A stretch of DNA of 64,000 bases from CAILUG01 sp903844415. Its GTDB lineage: Bacteria; Pseudomonadota; Gammaproteobacteria; Pseudomonadales; Pseudohongiellaceae. Within the stretch, counting starts at the first letter, position 1. Each line of letters opens with the position of its first letter. The translations under genes and the position numbers were made by a program. Location: contig CANJTS010000002.1 of the NCBI GenBank assembly GCA_947477655.1, positions 62,001 to 126,000 of the forward strand, given 5' to 3'. Positions 35,053 through 44,526 of this stretch are shown in pieces. The notes under the pieces were generated by a model that searched no databases, had not been told where the DNA came from, and saw only the letters and a list, made by a program, of their open reading frames with translations.

Positions 35053-37254
35053 CTATTTCTGGCCATACCTTTCGGGTAGTTGCAGGCCGGTGTGATGCGC
35101 GATAAACGCCCAGCTATCTGCAACTTCGGCGATACGCTTATCGGTTGGTATACCGGAGCCGTGACCGGCACGGGTTTCGATGCGGATCAATTTTGGCGCA
35201 GGTCCTGTGTCTGTCGCTTGCAAGCTGGCCATGTATTTGAACGAATGCCCCGGTACTACCCGATCGTCGGTGTCGGCGGTGGTGGCTAAAATGGCGGGAT
35301 AGACAACCCCGCTGCCGATGTTGTGATAGGGCGAATAGGCATAGTTGTTGAGAAAATCTGCCGCATTTTCCGAAGGTTTGCCGTAGTCATCAACCCAGTA
35401 ACGCCCAGCGGTAAATTGATCAAACCGTAACATGTCCATCACGCCCACGCCGGGCAATGCTGCTGCAAATAGATCTGGGCGCTGATTGGTGACGGTGCCA
35501 ACCAACAGCCCGCCGTTGGAGCGACCATGAATCGCCAACTTGGATGTGCTGGTATAACCATTGGCAATCAAATATTCGGCAGCAGCGATGAAATCATCAA
35601 ACACATTTTGTTTTTGCAGTAGACGGCCGCCATCGTGCCAGGCTTTGCCATATTCGCCACCACCGCGCAAATTGGCCACGGCAAAAATTCCACCCATGTC
35701 CATCCAGGCAAAGTTAGCGATGGAAAATTCCGGTGTTATTGCTATATCAAAACCGCCATAACCATAGAGAAGAGTAGGTGTGCCATTTGGGTTGGTCAGA
35801 TTTAGGTCGGCCCGGTAAGCAAGAAACATTGGGATCGGGGTGCCATCTTTGGAAGTATAAAAAACCTGTGACACCACGTAGTTGGAAGGATCGAAAGGCG
35901 TGACAGGACTTTTGAAGATCGTGCTCTCACCGCTTGCCACGTCAAATCGATAGATGGTGGTGGGTGTATTGAAGCTGGAATAACTGTAAAAGGTTTCTGT
36001 GTCTTCGGGCGTACCATCAAAACCGGCAGCTGCGCCCAAGCCGGGTAGTGCAACCGTTCCGGCTGCACTGCCATCAGGTTCATATAAACGCACCACAGTT
36101 TTGACATCTTCCATATATTCGGCAATTAGTTTGCCGCCAAGCAACGAGGCATCAGCCAGTACGTTGGCAGTTTCCGGCACGATTTCACGCCAGTTGGCTA
36201 GCTCTGGCTGGTCGAGGTCGATTGCGACAATACGTTTGCGCGGTGCACCGTTATTGGTGGTGGCATAGAGTACCCGCGCATCTGCACCGATGAAGTTATA
36301 GTCATTGGCAAACCCTTCGATCAGCAGTGTGGGTTGTGCGGCAGGGTCGGTTAAATCTTGCACTGCTACTTCATAAGCGGCATCCGTTCCTACCGACAGA
36401 TAAATCAGCAAATACCGTTTGGCCACCACTAGTGCCGACATCATTTGCTCAGGAAAGTTGGGGCGGGCATAAACCAGCGTGTCATTTGTCTGGCTGTCAC
36501 CCACTTTATGAAAGTGCAGGGTCTGGTTGAAATTCAACGCTTGAAATTCGGCGCCAGCTTGTGGTTCTGGAAAGCGCGAATAGTAAAAACCGGAATTGTC
36601 CGGATGCCATGCAAGAGTGGAAAACTTGACCCAGTCGATGGTGTCGGCAAGCGTTGCACCGCTGTTTACGTCCAGCACTTTGACGCTGCGCCAGTCGGTA
36701 CCACCCTCCTGAATAGAATAAATCAAATAGTTGCCGTCCGGGCTGGGAACCACTTCGGCCAATGCAGTGGCACCATCAGCAGACCAGGTATTGGGATCGA
36801 GCAACAGGCGTGGCTCTGCAGTCAGGGTATCTTGCACATAGAGCACCGCCTGATTTTGCAAGCCGTCATTGCGGCGGAAAAAATAGCGACCACCTTCTTT
36901 GGTCGGCAGTGTGAATTTTTCGTAATCCCACAATTGGGTAAGGCGCTGCTTGATAAGGTTGCGGTCTTCCAGCGTATCAAGATAATCAAAAGTAACGGCG
37001 TTTTCGGCGTCGACCCAGGTAGCCACGGCGGGGTTTTCCCGTACATCCTGTTCCAGCCAGCGATAAGGATCGGCCACCACAGTGCCGAAGAAATTGTCAC
37101 TCTGGTTTACGGTAGCGGTCACCGGATAGACCAAGGCTATGGGTGTGGGTGGGGCGGGGAGAGTGGGGGAGGTGGCATTCTGTTGTTGCTGACCACAGGC
37201 AGTTAGAGCCAATACTGCGCCACTAATTAGTAATGTGTGCGTGTAAATGTTCAT
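35053..37254 (-). CDS. prolyl oligopeptidase family serine peptidase (S9A), lipoprotein
   Basis: 733 residues. The ATG at 37252-37254 gives a signal peptide with lipobox LALTACGQQ, so it is probably anchored in the outer membrane or periplasmic face. The seven-bladed propeller (residues ~60-450) begins with VVADPYRWLEQD. The catalytic domain has GYGGFDIAITP, the nucleophile in HGRSNGGLLVG, Asp in ATTADTDDRVVPGHSFKY and His in RAGHGSG. Cleaves short peptides after proline. The propeller limits substrate size. Confidence 0.95.
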   Translation of the reverse strand: MNIYTHTLLISGAVLALTACGQQQQNATSPTLPAPPTPIALVYPVTATVNQSDNFFGTVVADPYRWLEQDVRENPAVATWVDAENAVTFDYLDTLEDRNLIKQRLTQLWDYEKFTLPTKEGGRYFFRRNDGLQNQAVLYVQDTLTAEPRLLLDPNTWSADGATALAEVVPSPDGNYLIYSIQEGGTDWRSVKVLDVNSGATLADTIDWVKFSTLAWHPDNSGFYYSRFPEPQAGAEFQALNFNQTLHFHKVGDSQTNDTLVYARPNFPEQMMSALVVAKRYLLIYLSVGTDAAYEVAVQDLTDPAAQPTLLIEGFANDYNFIGADARVLYATTNNGAPRKRIVAIDLDQPELANWREIVPETANVLADASLLGGKLIAEYMEDVKTVVRLYEPDGSAAGTVALPGLGAAAGFDGTPEDTETFYSYSSFNTPTTIYRFDVASGESTIFKSPVTPFDPSNYVVSQVFYTSKDGTPIPMFLAYRADLNLTNPNGTPTLLYGYGGFDIAITPEFSIANFAWMDMGGIFAVANLRGGGEYGKAWHDGGRLLQKQNVFDDFIAAAEYLIANGYTSTSKLAIHGRSNGGLLVGTVTNQRPDLFAAALPGVGVMDMLRFDQFTAGRYWVDDYGKPSENAADFLNNYAYSPYHNIGSGVVYPAILATTADTDDRVVPGHSFKYMASLQATDTGPAPKLIRIETRAGHGSGIPTDKRIAEVADSWAFIAHHTGLQLPERYGQK

Positions 37255-37684
37255 GGCACTGTTCCATTCGATGAATGAATAAACTCGTTGCAGCATAAAC
37301 AGCTAGTCAAAAGCTGTCCAGAAACCGTTGTTGCAGGTAGCCACTATTACGCTCAAAAAAATTATTTAATGTTCTCGCCAGATCAGGCTTCAGGTAAAGC
37401 TTCAGATAAATCTAAGGTCGACACGTGTAATCGAATTTGATCGTTACCGGTCCAGCCGATAATTCTGCCGGGACTTGCGCAGGTAGTCGGGGCGGTGACT
37501 TTTATTGGTATGGATGCCAATGAGGGCCCCAGTGATGGGGTTACGCGTGTCACAGCCTGACTACCTGTACGACTCTGACCTTGACTATGAAACAACAGGG
37601 GTACGTCACAAAACAGTGTTAGCGCAAGTTCAGCAGCAGAATCCTGCTAACATCCTCTTCCCTTTTTCTATCCTGACTTAACCA
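37255..37684. other. divergent intergenic region with a dispersed hairpin element
   Basis: 430 bases between the peptidase and SRAP genes. It contains copy C of the 51-base-core element (37480-37567, minus orientation). A 70-codon minus-strand open frame (37383-37595) overlaps that element and has no supporting features. No LexA box is evident before the SRAP gene. Confidence 0.6.
37480..37567 (-). repeat. dispersed hairpin element, copy C (51-base core)
   Basis: Core 37499-37549 on the minus strand aligns without gaps to copy A at roughly three-quarters of its first 43 positions. The flanking arms (37480-37498, 37550-37567) share the perfect complement CAGGTAGTC/GACTACCTG and pair at about 16 positions with one gap. 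The arm sequence differs from copies A and B. Confidence 0.65.
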
Positions 37685-38353
37685 ATGTGCGGTCGTTTTA
37701 ACCTACAACCTGATGGCAAAACCGAAGCCATGCTGCGGCACCTCAAGGTGAGTGGCACACCGCGTTATGCTGCCGACATTGCACCGGGTGCAGTCATTTC
37801 GATGGTACGAGGTGGTGCGCAGGAGCGCGAGCTCGCTACTGCAATCTGGTGGCTGTTGCTCGACCCAACAACCCTTAAGCCCAACTATCAATATGCTTCC
37901 TTCAATAGCCGTTACGACAAACTCAACGAGCCACGTGCTCTGGCCTACCACCCCTTTCGCACATCACGTTGTATTATTCCGGCCAGTGCCTTTGTCGAAG
38001 GTTTGGGCGACAAGCAGACCTATCACAAAATAGAACATGTCGATCGTGCCATTGCCTTTGGCGGGCTGTACCGCACTTATGTCAATGCGGCAACCGGCGC
38101 GGTGGTACATGGCGCTTCCATCATCACCTTGCCGCCCGTAGACAAGTGGCGGACAATCCATCCTAAGTCGCTGCCACTCATGCTCGATGTTGATGACGAA
38201 GATTTGCTCAGCCGCTGGCTGGACCCTGCCTGTACCGAAATCAGCGTCTTTGCTGATGTGTTAAAGCCGGTGTTGCGTCAGCCGCAGTGGGTCACTCCCA
38301 TCGACAAGCCTGGCACTTGGCGGGTGGTGGGGGAAAGTAAGCTGATTTCCTGA
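37685..38353 (+). CDS. SOS-response-associated SRAP protein (YedK/HMCES-like)
   Basis: Covalently traps abasic sites in single-stranded DNA through its Cys2 to protect stalled forks. Catalytic and DNA-contacting residues are present: Cys2 (MCGRF), Asn74 (SFNSRYD), Glu105 (SAFVEG) and His159 (WRTIHPKSLP). The usual GFYEW sequence is altered to AFVEG. The 222-residue length is standard. It sits immediately upstream of umuDC on the same strand, a context that fits DNA-damage tolerance. Confidence 0.93.
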   Translation: MCGRFNLQPDGKTEAMLRHLKVSGTPRYAADIAPGAVISMVRGGAQERELATAIWWLLLDPTTLKPNYQYASFNSRYDKLNEPRALAYHPFRTSRCIIPASAFVEGLGDKQTYHKIEHVDRAIAFGGLYRTYVNAATGAVVHGASIITLPPVDKWRTIHPKSLPLMLDVDDEDLLSRWLDPACTEISVFADVLKPVLRQPQWVTPIDKPGTWRVVGESKLIS

Positions 38354-38426
38354 GTGATTACTTCAGCCCGGCGTGATGAAAGTTGCAATACAAAAATTTC
38401 CCTGCAAGATTACTGATTGATGTTCG

Positions 38427-38858
38427 ATGAAAATTTCTCTTATTGCCCGCAAAGAACCCACCGTTAAAGTCGCATTACCTGTTTATAGTGCGCGGGTGTC
38501 GGCCGGTTTTCCATCGCCAGCCGACGACTACATCGAAGACTGGCTCGACCTCAACGAACACCTAATCAAACATCCCTCTGCAACTTTTTTTGCACGTGCG
38601 TCCGGTAGCTCCATGGTCAATGCCGGTATTCTCGACAAGGCGCTGTTGATTGTGGATCGTTCACTTACACCGCAGCACGAAGACATAGTTATTGCCACCG
38701 TCAACGGCGAGCTAACGTGCAAAATTCTCGACAAAAAAGCGCGCTTGTTACGTGCCGCCAATCTCAGTTATCCGCCAATCCAAATTCACGAAAACATAGA
38801 ATGTGTGGTGGTTGGTGTAGTGGTGCATGTGGTCAATACCTTATGTACGCACTCGTAG
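38427..38858 (+). CDS. umuD: UmuD-type translesion polymerase accessory protein (S24 peptidase)
   Basis: Self-cleaves on RecA filaments to UmuD', which activates UmuC (Pol V). Cleavage site Ala26-Gly27 (VSAGFPSPADDY). Catalytic Ser62 (GSSM) and Lys99 (ELTCK) are 37 residues apart, exactly as in E. coli UmuD (60 and 97). 143 residues. umuC begins 16 bases before its end, so the two are translationally coupled. No LexA box could be recognised upstream. Confidence 0.95.
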   Translation: MKISLIARKEPTVKVALPVYSARVSAGFPSPADDYIEDWLDLNEHLIKHPSATFFARASGSSMVNAGILDKALLIVDRSLTPQHEDIVIATVNGELTCKILDKKARLLRAANLSYPPIQIHENIECVVVGVVVHVVNTLCTHS

Positions 38859-40090
38859 ACTGCAACACTTTTTACGCCTCTTGCGAGACGATATTTCGTC
38901 CCGACCTTGTGGGAAAACCGGTTGTGGTGTTGTCCAACAACGATGGCTGCATCATTGCGCGTAATGCCGAAGCCAAGGCGCTGCACATTCCTGACCTGGT
39001 ACCATTTTTTCAAGTCAAGCAACTGATCCAACAAAGCGGCTGCCATGTTTTTTCCAGCAACTACGAACTGTATGGCGATATTTCGGCGCGTGTGATGCGT
39101 CTGCTCGAAACCGTGGCAATGGAAATGGAAGTGTATTCCATCGATGAGGCGTTTCTGCGGGTAGACAAACACAACTGTCAGGCACTGGGTAAACAGATCA
39201 AGGATATGCTGTTACAACAGGTGGGCATGCCGGTGTGTGTGGGCATTGCGCCGACCAAGACACTGGCCAAACTTGCTAACCGCGCCGCCAAGAAAATAAA
39301 AAAATTCAAAGGGGTGTGTGTGCTCGACAGTCCGGAGCGCTGGCAGTGGCTTTTGCAACGTATTTCACCAAAAGATATCTGGGGTGTGGGCAGTCGTATC
39401 ACCGAACGGTTGCAACACCTTGGCATTAACACCGCACTCGAACTGGCACAGGCTAACCCGAAAATTTTGCGGCAGCAGTTCAGCGTGGTACTGGAACGTA
39501 CCATCCGCGAACTTAATGGCGAACCCTGTCTCGATCTAGAACTGGATCCACAACCACGCAAGGAAATCATCTGCACCCGCAGCTTCAGTTACAAGATCAC
39601 CGAGTTGCATGAGTTGCAGCAGGCCATAAGTTTGTATGCGGCTCGTGCGGGTGAAAAGTTGCGTCAGCAGAATGGCTTGACTGCGCAAATATGGGTTTAT
39701 TTGGAAGCATTTGATCCTGCGGTGGGGCATTACTACCGCCAGCGTGTGGTGAAACTGCCTCACCACAGCAACGATACACGACTATTTGCGAGCAGTGCTG
39801 TAGAGGCGATCGTGCCGCTCTATCGTGCTGGCATCCGTTACAAGAAATGTGGCATTGGTTTGCTCGACATACGTACCCACAAATACGAGCAACAAGATAT
39901 GTTTACCCAGCAGCAATCGGCACAGTCACGCACCTTGATGACAGTGCTCGACAAGATCAACCAGCGTTATGGTAAACACACCATGATGCTAGCCAATACG
40001 GGCATCAACCCTAAATGGTCGATGAAACGGGAATTTATGTCGCCCCGCTATACCACGCGCTGGACGGATATTGTGCGGGTGAGTTGTTAG
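38843..40090 (+). CDS. umuC: error-prone DNA polymerase V catalytic subunit
   Basis: Y-family polymerase that copies across lesions. The ATG at 38843 starts MYALVDCNTFYASCE; an in-frame frame opens 126 bases earlier within umuD but is not needed. Palm/fingers landmarks: metal Asp in VDCN, VVVLSNNDGCIIARN, YSIDEAFL (catalytic Asp-Glu), VGIAPTKTLAKLAN. A helix-hairpin region follows (GVGSRITERLQHLGI). The 415 residues match UmuC, and the C-terminal DUF4113-like tail has LMTVLDKINQRYGKHTMMLA. Overlaps umuD. Confidence 0.97.
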   Translation: MYALVDCNTFYASCETIFRPDLVGKPVVVLSNNDGCIIARNAEAKALHIPDLVPFFQVKQLIQQSGCHVFSSNYELYGDISARVMRLLETVAMEMEVYSIDEAFLRVDKHNCQALGKQIKDMLLQQVGMPVCVGIAPTKTLAKLANRAAKKIKKFKGVCVLDSPERWQWLLQRISPKDIWGVGSRITERLQHLGINTALELAQANPKILRQQFSVVLERTIRELNGEPCLDLELDPQPRKEIICTRSFSYKITELHELQQAISLYAARAGEKLRQQNGLTAQIWVYLEAFDPAVGHYYRQRVVKLPHHSNDTRLFASSAVEAIVPLYRAGIRYKKCGIGLLDIRTHKYEQQDMFTQQQSAQSRTLMTVLDKINQRYGKHTMMLANTGINPKWSMKREFMSPRYTTRWTDIVRVSC

Positions 40091-40098
40091 GGAGCTTT

Positions 40099-42411
40099 TC
40101 ACTCAAGCAATTCCAGCGCCAATTTTTTCGCGCCGGCAAAATCCGTTTTTCCGCTGCCTAATTTTGGGATGGCTACCACCAAAAAATAGTGGGCAGGCAA
40201 CGCCAGTGTGTTCAAACCATTGGCCAGCAGTAGTTCGCGCAGGACAATGGTGTTGCTTTCTCGAGTCATCAGCGCGATAAGTTTTTCACCTTTTCTCGCA
40301 TCGGGTACATTTACTACCACTACTTCCATGTCGGGATCATTAACAGCATTGGTAAGTGCAGTTTCCACTGTGCCCAGTCCCACCATCTCGCCGCTTATTT
40401 TGGCAAAGCGTGAATAGCGGTCTTCAATAAACAGAAAACCATCTTGATCGAGACTGCCTTTGTCACCAGTAACGTACCAGCGTTTGCCATCAATCAGGTG
40501 TAATGCTGCGGCAGTTTTGGCAGGATTATCGAAATAACCAGTCATCACCTGCGCACCGCCAATCAGAATCATGCCGGCTGATCCAAGTGGTAGTGGAGCA
40601 AATGTTTCTGGGTCAACAATACGAAAATTAGTACCCGGCAGTGGCAATCCTACTGACCCAATTTTCCAGCCAGTTTGTACTTGCCAGTTATCAGGGCTGA
40701 TTCGGTCTGGAATATTGACGCTAGCGACTGGGGCGGTTTCAGTAGCGCCATAACCTTCGAAAATATCCTTATTGAATTTAAGCTTGAATTGGGTGCGTAC
40801 TTCTTCTTGCAGTTTTTCAGCCCCAGCCACTACCAAGCGGATGGTTTCTAACATCAGGGGCTGTATTTTGCTGTTGCGATTATAAAGGCGGAAAAAACTA
40901 GAGGTACCAAACAAAAATGAGATCCGATGTTCGGCAATGGCCATTGCACACGCATATACATCTGTTGGATCGGCATGACACACCACCGGTATTTGTTCAA
41001 GCAAAGGCAGGAAATGTGTCGCTGTCAGGCCGAAGGCATGAAAAGGCGGCAGATTGCCCAGCATCACATCGCCTTTCGCAAAATTGAGTAAGTCGACCAA
41101 TTGCTTGATGTTGGTCATAATATTTTTATGACTAAGCTGTACCCCTTTAGGTTCTCCTTCACTGCCGCTGGAAAATAGGATGACAGCAGTTTGCTCATTG
41201 CTGTGTTTGGTGCTGTACAGAAACTTGAGCGCAAAAGACGGCAACAAAAAACACGAGAGTAGAGTCGCAATTTTTTCCAGTGCTGAAGTATTTGCACGAA
41301 AATCTTCCAGCATTACTAATGTGTATTGCTGCTGTAAAATTTTTAGATCGAAACCACGCGTTTGTAATTTTTCTAGAAAGCGACTCGATGTATAAATGGT
41401 CTTTATGTCCGCGTTTTTAATGGCAGAAAGCAGTGCAGAACTGCTGCTGGTAAAGTTTAGATTAACTGCAATTTTGCCCAGTAGTGCGCAGGCCATATTC
41501 GCTAGGGCGCTGCCGGTGCTACTCGGCAATAATAGGCCGATATGTGGCTCTGGGCTGAGTTTTCGTATGCGTCGCGCCATCACGATACTGGCAGTAAGTG
41601 CAGTTTTTGCTGACAGTCGCGCGCCGAATGTATCGAGTAACACAATGGGGTTGCGCAGTCGTGCACACGTAGTAATCCACTGATCTCCCAGGGTTGGTAA
41701 ATGGTCTGCATATTTGTACCAAGAGTGCATGGACAACTCTTGTACCTTTTGTTTTAACGCTTGCGTATTTATTTTTGTCGATAAGGGTAGGCCAAAATCC
41801 ACCACCACTTCGCGGCGGAGCAGAGTGCGGTTGTGATTATTTAAACGATGTGAAGACCCCGAAAAAATGCTGCCCCACAACCCGCGCAAATAAAACGGAA
41901 TGACCACTACCTTGTTATCGACTTCAGCGCAGACAAGTTCATAACTGTTCTGAAATTCGCCCATATGGCCGTTACGACTGATTACTCCTTCGGGGAACAG
42001 ACACACCACTTGGCCGTTGTTTAATGCCCAAGCTATTGCATCCAGCGTATTTCGATTTGCAAGCCCAGCTTGCAGGGGTATATAGGCGTTTAGTTTGAAT
42101 AACCAGTTCAGATGCCAGCGTTCAAAAATGGTACTGGGCAGCACAAACCTTACTTGACGTGGGCAAGAAATTTGTATCACTGCCCAGTCAATCCAGCTCA
42201 GATGATTTCCCGTCAGTAACACACCACCTTGTTTGGGAATGTTAAGGATGCCATGCACTTTAATGCGATAACGGGTGTTGACTATGCGGCTGATAATAAA
42301 ACGGGTCAGACTTTGTGGTAGTCGCCGGAGAATATAAAACGTACCCAACAAGACCGCCAAACCCACAGCTGCCCAGGCAATAATGCTCAGAGAAATATAG
42401 TTTTCTGTCAT
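40099..42411 (-). CDS. acyltransferase/acyl-activating fusion, Aas-like
   Basis: 770 residues. An N-terminal membrane segment precedes a PlsC-type acyltransferase with the HxxxxD motif at H70-D75 (NHLSWID) and LFPEGVISRNG. From about residue 240 an AMP-forming acyl-activating domain follows: FSSGSEGEPKGVQLSH, GYGATETAPV, YVTGDKG and the terminal lysine region KLGSGKTDFAGAK. Aas re-acylates 2-acyl-lysophosphatidylethanolamine. The usual membrane transporter LplT is absent here. The ATG at 42409-42411 is preferred over an upstream TTG, though its SD-like site is very close. Confidence 0.88.
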   Translation of the reverse strand: MTENYISLSIIAWAAVGLAVLLGTFYILRRLPQSLTRFIISRIVNTRYRIKVHGILNIPKQGGVLLTGNHLSWIDWAVIQISCPRQVRFVLPSTIFERWHLNWLFKLNAYIPLQAGLANRNTLDAIAWALNNGQVVCLFPEGVISRNGHMGEFQNSYELVCAEVDNKVVVIPFYLRGLWGSIFSGSSHRLNNHNRTLLRREVVVDFGLPLSTKINTQALKQKVQELSMHSWYKYADHLPTLGDQWITTCARLRNPIVLLDTFGARLSAKTALTASIVMARRIRKLSPEPHIGLLLPSSTGSALANMACALLGKIAVNLNFTSSSSALLSAIKNADIKTIYTSSRFLEKLQTRGFDLKILQQQYTLVMLEDFRANTSALEKIATLLSCFLLPSFALKFLYSTKHSNEQTAVILFSSGSEGEPKGVQLSHKNIMTNIKQLVDLLNFAKGDVMLGNLPPFHAFGLTATHFLPLLEQIPVVCHADPTDVYACAMAIAEHRISFLFGTSSFFRLYNRNSKIQPLMLETIRLVVAGAEKLQEEVRTQFKLKFNKDIFEGYGATETAPVASVNIPDRISPDNWQVQTGWKIGSVGLPLPGTNFRIVDPETFAPLPLGSAGMILIGGAQVMTGYFDNPAKTAAALHLIDGKRWYVTGDKGSLDQDGFLFIEDRYSRFAKISGEMVGLGTVETALTNAVNDPDMEVVVVNVPDARKGEKLIALMTRESNTIVLRELLLANGLNTLALPAHYFLVVAIPKLGSGKTDFAGAKKLALELLE

Positions 42412-42486
42412 ACCTCTTAGCTCAGACAAATACGTGGAAAAGACTGCAAGCTATCCTAGAGCGGGAATTGCAGTTGCAGTTAAGCT

Positions 42487-43173
42487 CTACAAATTGCTGG
42501 TTTCGTTCTCAGGCACATCTTCGTTAGGGGTGCTTTCTATAAGTGGTGGCGGCCAACCACCAAGCTTTTGCCAACGATTGATCATTATGCAGAACAGTTC
42601 GGCTGTTTTATCAGCGTCATACCGTGCGGTATGCGCGGCTTCGGGATCAAAATCCATGCCGGCTGCTGTACAGGCCCGTGACAATACGGTTTGCCCGAAA
42701 CACAGTGCTGCCATTGAGGCAGTATCCAAACTGGAAAATGGATGAAAAGGATCACGCTTGAGTTTGTGGCGCTCACTGGCCGCTCTAACAAAACCATGAT
42801 CAAAGTGGGCGTTGTGACCCACCAGAATGGCACGCTTGCAACCTTCTAGTTTCATTTTATTGCGGATATGTCCAAACATGTCGCTGAACACATCAGCCTC
42901 AGGATGGGCAATTCGCAGTGGATGATGAGGATTGATGCCGGTGAATTTTAGTGCCGCTTCTTCCAAATTGGCGCCAGCAAAAGGAACCACTCGATAAAAA
43001 TGCGTTTCTTCGGGCACCAGTTGCAAGTTTTCGTTGATAGTAAGAATGACGGCTGCAATTTCCAGAATGGCATCAGTTTGCGCATTAAAGCCGCCGCATT
43101 CCACATCAATCACTACCGGTAGAAAGCCACGAAAACGCTGAGCCATCAGTGAAACAATTTTACTTTCAGTCAC
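42487..43173 (-). CDS. rnt: ribonuclease T (3'-end trimming of tRNA)
   Basis: DEDDh exonuclease that removes terminal nucleotides from stable RNAs. Exo motifs: DVECGGF (DxE), VGHNAHFDHGF and HTARYDADKTAEL. 228 residues. It appears to start with GTG at 43173, which overlaps the pyrC stop by 8 bases, so the two are coupled; an ATG 27 bases further in has no clear ribosome site. Pairing with pyrC is a common arrangement in Gammaproteobacteria. Confidence 0.93.
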   Translation of the reverse strand: MTESKIVSLMAQRFRGFLPVVIDVECGGFNAQTDAILEIAAVILTINENLQLVPEETHFYRVVPFAGANLEEAALKFTGINPHHPLRIAHPEADVFSDMFGHIRNKMKLEGCKRAILVGHNAHFDHGFVRAASERHKLKRDPFHPFSSLDTASMAALCFGQTVLSRACTAAGMDFDPEAAHTARYDADKTAELFCIMINRWQKLGGWPPPLIESTPNEDVPENETSNL

Positions 43174-44203
43174 GTACTACTTTCCATGTCAGGGTTTCGC
43201 CGGCTTTAAGCGGCACGATGTTATGTTCACCAAATGCGTAATGTGTGGGCACTTGCCAGCTTTCTTTGCGCAAAGTAAGTGTGGCTGTATTACGCGGCAG
43301 GCCGTAAAAATCCGGCCCATGACAACTGGCGAATGCTTCCAGTTTATCGAGAGCGTTAATGGATTCAAAAATTTCTGCATACAGTTCAATGGCAACTGGG
43401 GCCGTAAAACACCCGGCACAACCACAGGCATTTTCTTTCGTGTGTTGTGCGTGAGGCGCTGAATCGGTGCCAAGAAAAAATTTTATAGAACCACTGGCCA
43501 CAGTATCAAGCAAGGCCTGTTGATGCACATTACGTTTTAATACCGGCAGGCAATACAGATGTGGTCTAACTCCACCCACCAACAAATGATTGCGGTTATA
43601 AAGCAAGTGTTGAACAGTTATGGTGGCAGCAACATTGCTGGCAGCCGCTTGCACAAATTGTACGGCATCACGCGTGGTGATGTGTTCGAGCACAATTTTC
43701 AAATTTGGAAAACGTTGGCACAAGGGGCTGAGTATTTGGTCGATAAATATTTGCTCACGATCAAAAATGTCGATGTGAGCAGCAGTGACTTCGCCATGCA
43801 CCAGCAGTGGCAGACCCACTTCACTCATGGTTTCGAGCACTGGGTACACTTTTTCTATATTGGTCACACCTTGCGCCGAATTGGTGGTGGCGCCTGCAGG
43901 ATAAAGTTTAACGGCAACAACATGTTTGCTTGCTTTGGCTTCGACTATGTCTTGGCGCGAGGTTTCATCGGTTAAATACAGCACCATCAAGGGCTCAAAG
44001 GAAGAACCCGGCGGCACATGTTGCAACATGCGCTGCTGGTAGGCTAATGCTTGCTGTGCAGTTAAGACTGGCGGTACCAAATTGGGCATGGCAATGGCAC
44101 GGGCAAACACCCTGGCAGTATGAGCAACCGTATGCGCCAGAGCTTGGCCATCCCGGAAATGTACATGCCAGTCGTCTGGCTGGATGATGGTGAGTTCTTG
44201 CAT
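43166..44203 (-). CDS. pyrC: dihydroorotase
   Basis: Cyclises carbamoyl aspartate in pyrimidine synthesis. Type II features: the metal motif HxH at 13-15 (DDWHVHFRDG), the carboxylated-lysine segment VAVKLYPAGATTNSAQGV, LLVHGEV, and GTDSAPH near the C-terminus. 345 residues, as in E. coli PyrC. The ribosome site upstream is weak. Overlaps rnt downstream. Confidence 0.96.
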   Translation of the reverse strand: MQELTIIQPDDWHVHFRDGQALAHTVAHTARVFARAIAMPNLVPPVLTAQQALAYQQRMLQHVPPGSSFEPLMVLYLTDETSRQDIVEAKASKHVVAVKLYPAGATTNSAQGVTNIEKVYPVLETMSEVGLPLLVHGEVTAAHIDIFDREQIFIDQILSPLCQRFPNLKIVLEHITTRDAVQFVQAAASNVAATITVQHLLYNRNHLLVGGVRPHLYCLPVLKRNVHQQALLDTVASGSIKFFLGTDSAPHAQHTKENACGCAGCFTAPVAIELYAEIFESINALDKLEAFASCHGPDFYGLPRNTATLTLRKESWQVPTHYAFGEHNIVPLKAGETLTWKVVRD

Positions 44204-44526
44204 GGGGTCTTGTTGTAATGGGCTGATAGCGGCAAGTATAGCAAGGGCTTTGCCGATGGGTTGGATTTTATCGGGAGTAATTTGGTGCTGTAATTGGTCT
44301 TTTTACAGAAACAAACATTAAGAAAACCGCGCTGTCGTATTGTTGTTTAAAGCTGTCGCCATCTGGCCCGCGACTCCAGCGCTGCAACACTTCCAACCCT
44401 AATCAGACGGTATGCCTCGTATACCTAGATCTTGTTAAGGTAAGCTTGGCGCAATAACTTAAGGCAAGCTTGAGCATAACTGCAAGCTGATAAAGTTGAA
44501 TCTATAAGTGTGCAGGAAACCGTCAA
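44204..44526. other. divergent intergenic region upstream of pyrC and the VIT gene (323 bases)
   Basis: No gene seen. A CAAGCTT/AAGCTTG-type direct and inverted repetition occurs around 44440-44475. PurR-like and Fur-like sites were not recognised. Confidence 0.4.

Noticed and set aside
36445..37206. 253-codon plus-strand open frame inside the prolyl oligopeptidase gene
   Set aside because: Antisense shadow of a gene with full catalytic motifs.
37383..37595. 70-codon minus-strand open frame
   Set aside because: Explained by the dispersed hairpin element it overlaps; no start signals.
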